Shown piece by piece: positions 60,859 through 64,000 of a stretch of 64,000 nucleotides of DNA. The notes below the pieces were generated by a model. The model searched no databases. It was not told the origin of the DNA and worked only from the letters and a program-made list of their open reading frames with translations. The position numbers and the translations under genes were made by a program. How positions within the stretch are numbered: position 1 is the first letter of the stretch; the number at the start of each line of letters is the position of its first letter. The stretch comes from Thalassovita taeanensis (lineage in GTDB: Bacteria; Pseudomonadota; Alphaproteobacteria; Rhodobacterales; Rhodobacteraceae). Location: contig NZ_FOEP01000005.1 of the NCBI RefSeq assembly GCF_900110775.1, forward strand, positions 204,238 through 268,237, given 5' to 3'.

Positions 60859-63800
60859 CGAATTCACCCCCGGAATCCACTCTGGATAAAAGCATTTGCC
60901 CGAGCGAATTGATAAGCCATTCGTAAATCTCTGGGTCTGAAGACTGAAGAACGTCGAACACCTCCTCCTTCAACCAACGCGAATACCTGTCCGCAGCATC
61001 TGCGTCTTCAATATCAAGGTGCCGAAGAGCCAGACTGTTGCACACAATTCCCCAACCGCTTTGAGCGAATCCAGAGCCATCATTCTCAGTGATCGAACCC
61101 GCCCAATTTCGGAGATCGAGAAGTTGAAATATCCAACGTGAGCGAATGCGTGCCACGTCATCGTCTATTCCTGGTTTCCATTGCATGACTAAAGCAGAGA
61201 TCAAGTTATTTCGGAAATTCTCAAACCAAGTCATTTCCTTGGTCAAAACCAACCAGCCGCGCATTAGTGTCAGAAGGATATTTTCTCGGAACGCCTTCAG
61301 ATCAGCGGTTTCGACCAAAGTTGAATTTTTGACTTGTGTGTTCTCCAGAAATTGAAGCAATTCATCCTTACAAGTTGGAAAAAGCAGATAGCCTGCTCGC
61401 CGTAAAAAGGATCGGCAATGCCTCAACTTTTCATTCGAAAGTGTTCCCTTTTGGTTTAAGTCGGCAAGGAGATCGAGGGATGTTAAAATCGGCATTTGGG
61501 CGCCGTTTTCACCCACATGTTGGTATTGGTTTAGGTAACGGTCGTCACTGACAAGTCCTTCAACCTGCCCAGCAAGCTGTAGCACCGCGACGTTTGGGTG
61601 TGACTTCAGATCGTCATCGCTAAAAATCTTGTCAACGTGAACTTTTCCCTGGGAAATCCCCACGCTTAGGGCTTTTCTAATACCTTCAATGATCCGCTCA
61701 AAGTCCTCCCCATGACCATCCATCTCGACCAGTGCGTTCGCCACTTGTATTGCCCTCTTGGGAACAAAAACCTTGAACCCAGCATCAGCGAGACTCGTTA
61801 ATAATTTAGTAGTTTGAAAATACGAGACCGATAGGTCATCCAAGAAAAGCTTTGCCCCGTCTTCAACCTGAAGTTCATCAGGCCAACGTTGCTCACTACG
61901 TTCGAGGAAAATGCGTGCCTGCTGTTCGTCCTCGGGCATCAGAAGGCCAAGGTTAGCCATTTTATCAATCACAGCCTGACAGCTGCATAGGCAGGCATTA
62001 TAGTCACTGAGGTCGACGGTCTCATCCATAAGGGACCCAATTTTATGAACTGGCGCGCTTCTGACCACGATTGTTTTGGCTTGGCTGTCATCCGCCTTGG
62101 CGGAAGTGAGCATTTCGGCCAGCTCCGTATCGACAAAAGTCGCCAACCCAGCATCGGGAGCCAATGATGCGGTGTATTCATGCACCTTCCCGGTTGTGAG
62201 CGCGGTCAACAATGCTCTGGCGTCCTTGACTCGACTCGGTTGATGGAAAGCCAGTTTGCGGCGTTCGCTGAAAAGCCAACCGAGCGTTGAATGCGGTATG
62301 AGTACCTCGTCATATTGCCGCATCACGTCTTCAAGGACATTCAGGCTGGCGAGTGTCACGAGAGCGGTGCTTTCAAGACCGATGCGTTTCAAGTCGACCT
62401 CAACTTCGCCACGCACGCCGCTAAACGCAGAAAAGACGCTGCGCTTGCGAGGGTCAGATTGCTTTCGGTTCAAGACAATAGAAGAAACCTGCATTTCCAG
62501 CGACGATCTTCGTAGTTGGGCCGCCACCATCGAAAGCGGCATTTCACCCTTCCGGTAACTCTCCCAAACTTCCTCTACATGCTCATTCCAATCTGGCATC
62601 TCGTTAGCAACGTCCTCAATGGACTTTTTTTGGACAGGACCGTCTTCGCCAGACAACTTAGAAGCTCTATCAAGCCAACCGAAAACTTCCGGGCCGTCTT
62701 CCAACCCTCTTTCAGAAGCTGTCATATAGCACCCCAGCAAAATACCCGGATCGTCTTCCCCAGCTTTTGCGGCTGCTTCAAGCAGTCCGCCAAGTCGAGG
62801 GCTGTCTATCGCTCCAGATAGCTGTGCGAGCGCATGAAGCTCATCAGGGGTGCGATACTCTCGGTTTTGCCATTCCTCTTCGACAAAAGCTGTCAACTCC
62901 TCCCAACGCCCTGAAGCAATCAAAAGGTTCTGGTGCAAGTTGCGGACGTTTTGCTCCTCGCGCTCTTTCCGAAGCTGAACAACGGCCTTAAGAGCTTTTT
63001 CAAAATTTCCATTTCGAAACTGCGTCCAGGCGGAAGCAAAGCGAAGCTCAAGGGACGATTGAACCAATTCTGAAGCTTCCGAAAGGACAATTTCCACCTC
63101 TTCATGCCTGCCGTTTGCGAAAAGAAACCTAACAACACGCTCGGTCTCAGTCTTTGACCGTGTATCTACAACAAGTTTTCGGGCGAGTTCGAAGTAACGA
63201 TCCGAGTAACCTTGCTGACCAAGTTGCTCGACAAGATGTGCTAAGTTTGCTGTTGAAGGCACCTCGGAATATGTTGCTTCCAAGTCACCTATGCCCGGCC
63301 CCTCTTTACCTTGTGCAATGATCAGCTCGAAACGGTCTTTTTGACTCGCACTTAGTTTTTCGGAATTTTTCTCTATTGCGTCCCTGGCAGGTTCGATACG
63401 TCCAGCTTGGACGCAGGCCTGAACTTCAAATTCCAAATATGCCTCTGGATTTAGATGCGTCTCAATCACCTTTCGGTGAGTTTGATAATACGTCAATGCC
63501 ACTTCGGGATCACCGGTGGAGTTGGCCATGACAAACCGAGAGAGAGCCACTTCAAAGTTTCCTCCAGGGAATCTTGCTTCTTGGCGTGAAAGAACGTGCT
63601 CAACTCTATCGCGGTCAACGTTTAGACCAAAGCCAAGACCAAGTGGGATGTAATGGATTGCAGTTTCTGCGTCGCCAAGTAACAAGGTCAGACGCTTGCG
63701 CGCAGCCTCATCGTCGTTCGGGTCATGAAGCTCCACCCAAAGTGCATAGTTTTCGTATGTATGCTGAGCGTCCAACCCAAATTCTGCTGCGGCATCTTTT

Positions 63801-63979
63801 GCACGTTTGAAGAAACCTGATGCGGTTTTTCGCTTCTTCATGGACTCCGGATCATCCCAAAGCGGGAACTGTTGTCGAACGAAAGGAACAGTGGTTTTGA
63901 AGGCATTGACCTGAGCCCCTAAAACTCCTCCAAATTTGTGTAGAGTCCGCCCAACAAAAGGACGGACAAATGAAGGCAC
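60851..63979 (-). CDS. TPR-like and PIN-like protein, first gene of the cargo operon (1042 aa)
   Basis: Residues about 50-480 form helical pairs of TPR type (for example DPEVALTYYQTHRKVIETHL, RIEPARDAIEKNSEKLSASQ, RFRNGNFEKALKAVVQLRKE region). Residues about 530-840 look like a PIN nuclease: a first strand-helix block (STALVTLASLNVLEDVMRQY), acidic LFLDDLSVSYFQTTKLL (D714, D715), GLVSDDRYLNQY (D812, D813) and PILTSLDLLADL. The last 200 residues are helical. The start is GTG 63,979 because an in-frame TAA lies just upstream; a later ATG at residue 47 is possible. Complete within the window. The family name is unknown to me; nuclease activity is inferred from the acidic motifs. Confidence 0.6.
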   Translation of the reverse strand: MPSFVRPFVGRTLHKFGGVLGAQVNAFKTTVPFVRQQFPLWDDPESMKKRKTASGFFKRAKDAAAEFGLDAQHTYENYALWVELHDPNDDEAARKRLTLLLGDAETAIHYIPLGLGFGLNVDRDRVEHVLSRQEARFPGGNFEVALSRFVMANSTGDPEVALTYYQTHRKVIETHLNPEAYLEFEVQACVQAGRIEPARDAIEKNSEKLSASQKDRFELIIAQGKEGPGIGDLEATYSEVPSTANLAHLVEQLGQQGYSDRYFELARKLVVDTRSKTETERVVRFLFANGRHEEVEIVLSEASELVQSSLELRFASAWTQFRNGNFEKALKAVVQLRKEREEQNVRNLHQNLLIASGRWEELTAFVEEEWQNREYRTPDELHALAQLSGAIDSPRLGGLLEAAAKAGEDDPGILLGCYMTASERGLEDGPEVFGWLDRASKLSGEDGPVQKKSIEDVANEMPDWNEHVEEVWESYRKGEMPLSMVAAQLRRSSLEMQVSSIVLNRKQSDPRKRSVFSAFSGVRGEVEVDLKRIGLESTALVTLASLNVLEDVMRQYDEVLIPHSTLGWLFSERRKLAFHQPSRVKDARALLTALTTGKVHEYTASLAPDAGLATFVDTELAEMLTSAKADDSQAKTIVVRSAPVHKIGSLMDETVDLSDYNACLCSCQAVIDKMANLGLLMPEDEQQARIFLERSEQRWPDELQVEDGAKLFLDDLSVSYFQTTKLLTSLADAGFKVFVPKRAIQVANALVEMDGHGEDFERIIEGIRKALSVGISQGKVHVDKIFSDDDLKSHPNVAVLQLAGQVEGLVSDDRYLNQYQHVGENGAQMPILTSLDLLADLNQKGTLSNEKLRHCRSFLRRAGYLLFPTCKDELLQFLENTQVKNSTLVETADLKAFRENILLTLMRGWLVLTKEMTWFENFRNNLISALVMQWKPGIDDDVARIRSRWIFQLLDLRNWAGSITENDGSGFAQSGWGIVCNSLALRHLDIEDADAADRYSRWLKEEVFDVLQSSDPEIYEWLINSLGQMLLSRVDSGGEFDG

Positions 63980-64000
63980 GATTTACGGATGAACAGATCA

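Overview
The window is chromosomal DNA from an alphaproteobacterium of the Rhodobacterales (Roseobacter/Rhodobacter type). The evidence is GC-rich coding sequence, a dcw cell-wall cluster in alphaproteobacterial order, a tRNA-His without the extra G-1 and with A73, GTTC-N7-GTTC type LexA operators, and an array of CCUCCUCCC-loop small RNAs behind a DUF1127 gene, an arrangement known from Rhodobacter sphaeroides.

Layout. (1) About 1-11,100 is a mobile element, either phage-like or a phage/plasmid hybrid. It carries short overlapping phage-type genes including a terminase-small-subunit-like gene and a DUF2793 gene, a 1090-residue primase-helicase followed by an iteron-like repeat field (candidate origin), a secreted protein, a membrane-anchored protein, a small serine recombinase with palindromic sites in front of it, and a small repeat protein with an AT-hook-like start. 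Tetraloop mini-palindromes are scattered through it. (2) About 11,800-35,300 is ordinary chromosome: SOS-controlled mmcB, a GNAT acetyltransferase, tRNA-His, a TetR-controlled RND efflux pump, acetoacetyl-CoA synthetase, a NaeI-like restriction-modification pair with a perfect SOS box in front, tRNA-Gly, a MAPEG protein, pyruvate carboxylase, an L-lactate dehydrogenase type flavoenzyme, SOS-controlled uvrD/pcrA, a cuckoo-type sRNA array with its DUF1127 gene, mrp and a DEAD-box helicase. (3) About 36,100-49,800 is the dcw cluster mraZ-rsmH-ftsL-ftsI-murE-murF-mraY, then a small ORF, a coiled-coil protein and ubiB, then murD, rpiB and tRNA-Phe. ftsW, murG and the rest do not follow murD. (4) About 50,000-64,000 is an AT-richer genomic island on the minus strand. 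A regulator-like gene and three tightly coupled tyrosine-recombinase-type genes form a mobilisation module. A broken IS5-type transposase separates it from a three-gene operon of unrecognised type: a TPR-like protein with a PIN-like nuclease region, an unknown 641-residue protein and a HEPN-like protein.

The strongest candidate for an undescribed system is the operon at 58,065-63,979: two predicted RNase folds (PIN and HEPN) in one translationally coupled operon, carried by a recombinase island. Next are the LexA-box-preceded NaeI-type restriction-modification locus, the recombinase module itself, and the replication and recombination sites of the left element. All functional statements come from reading motifs. 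No database search was run.
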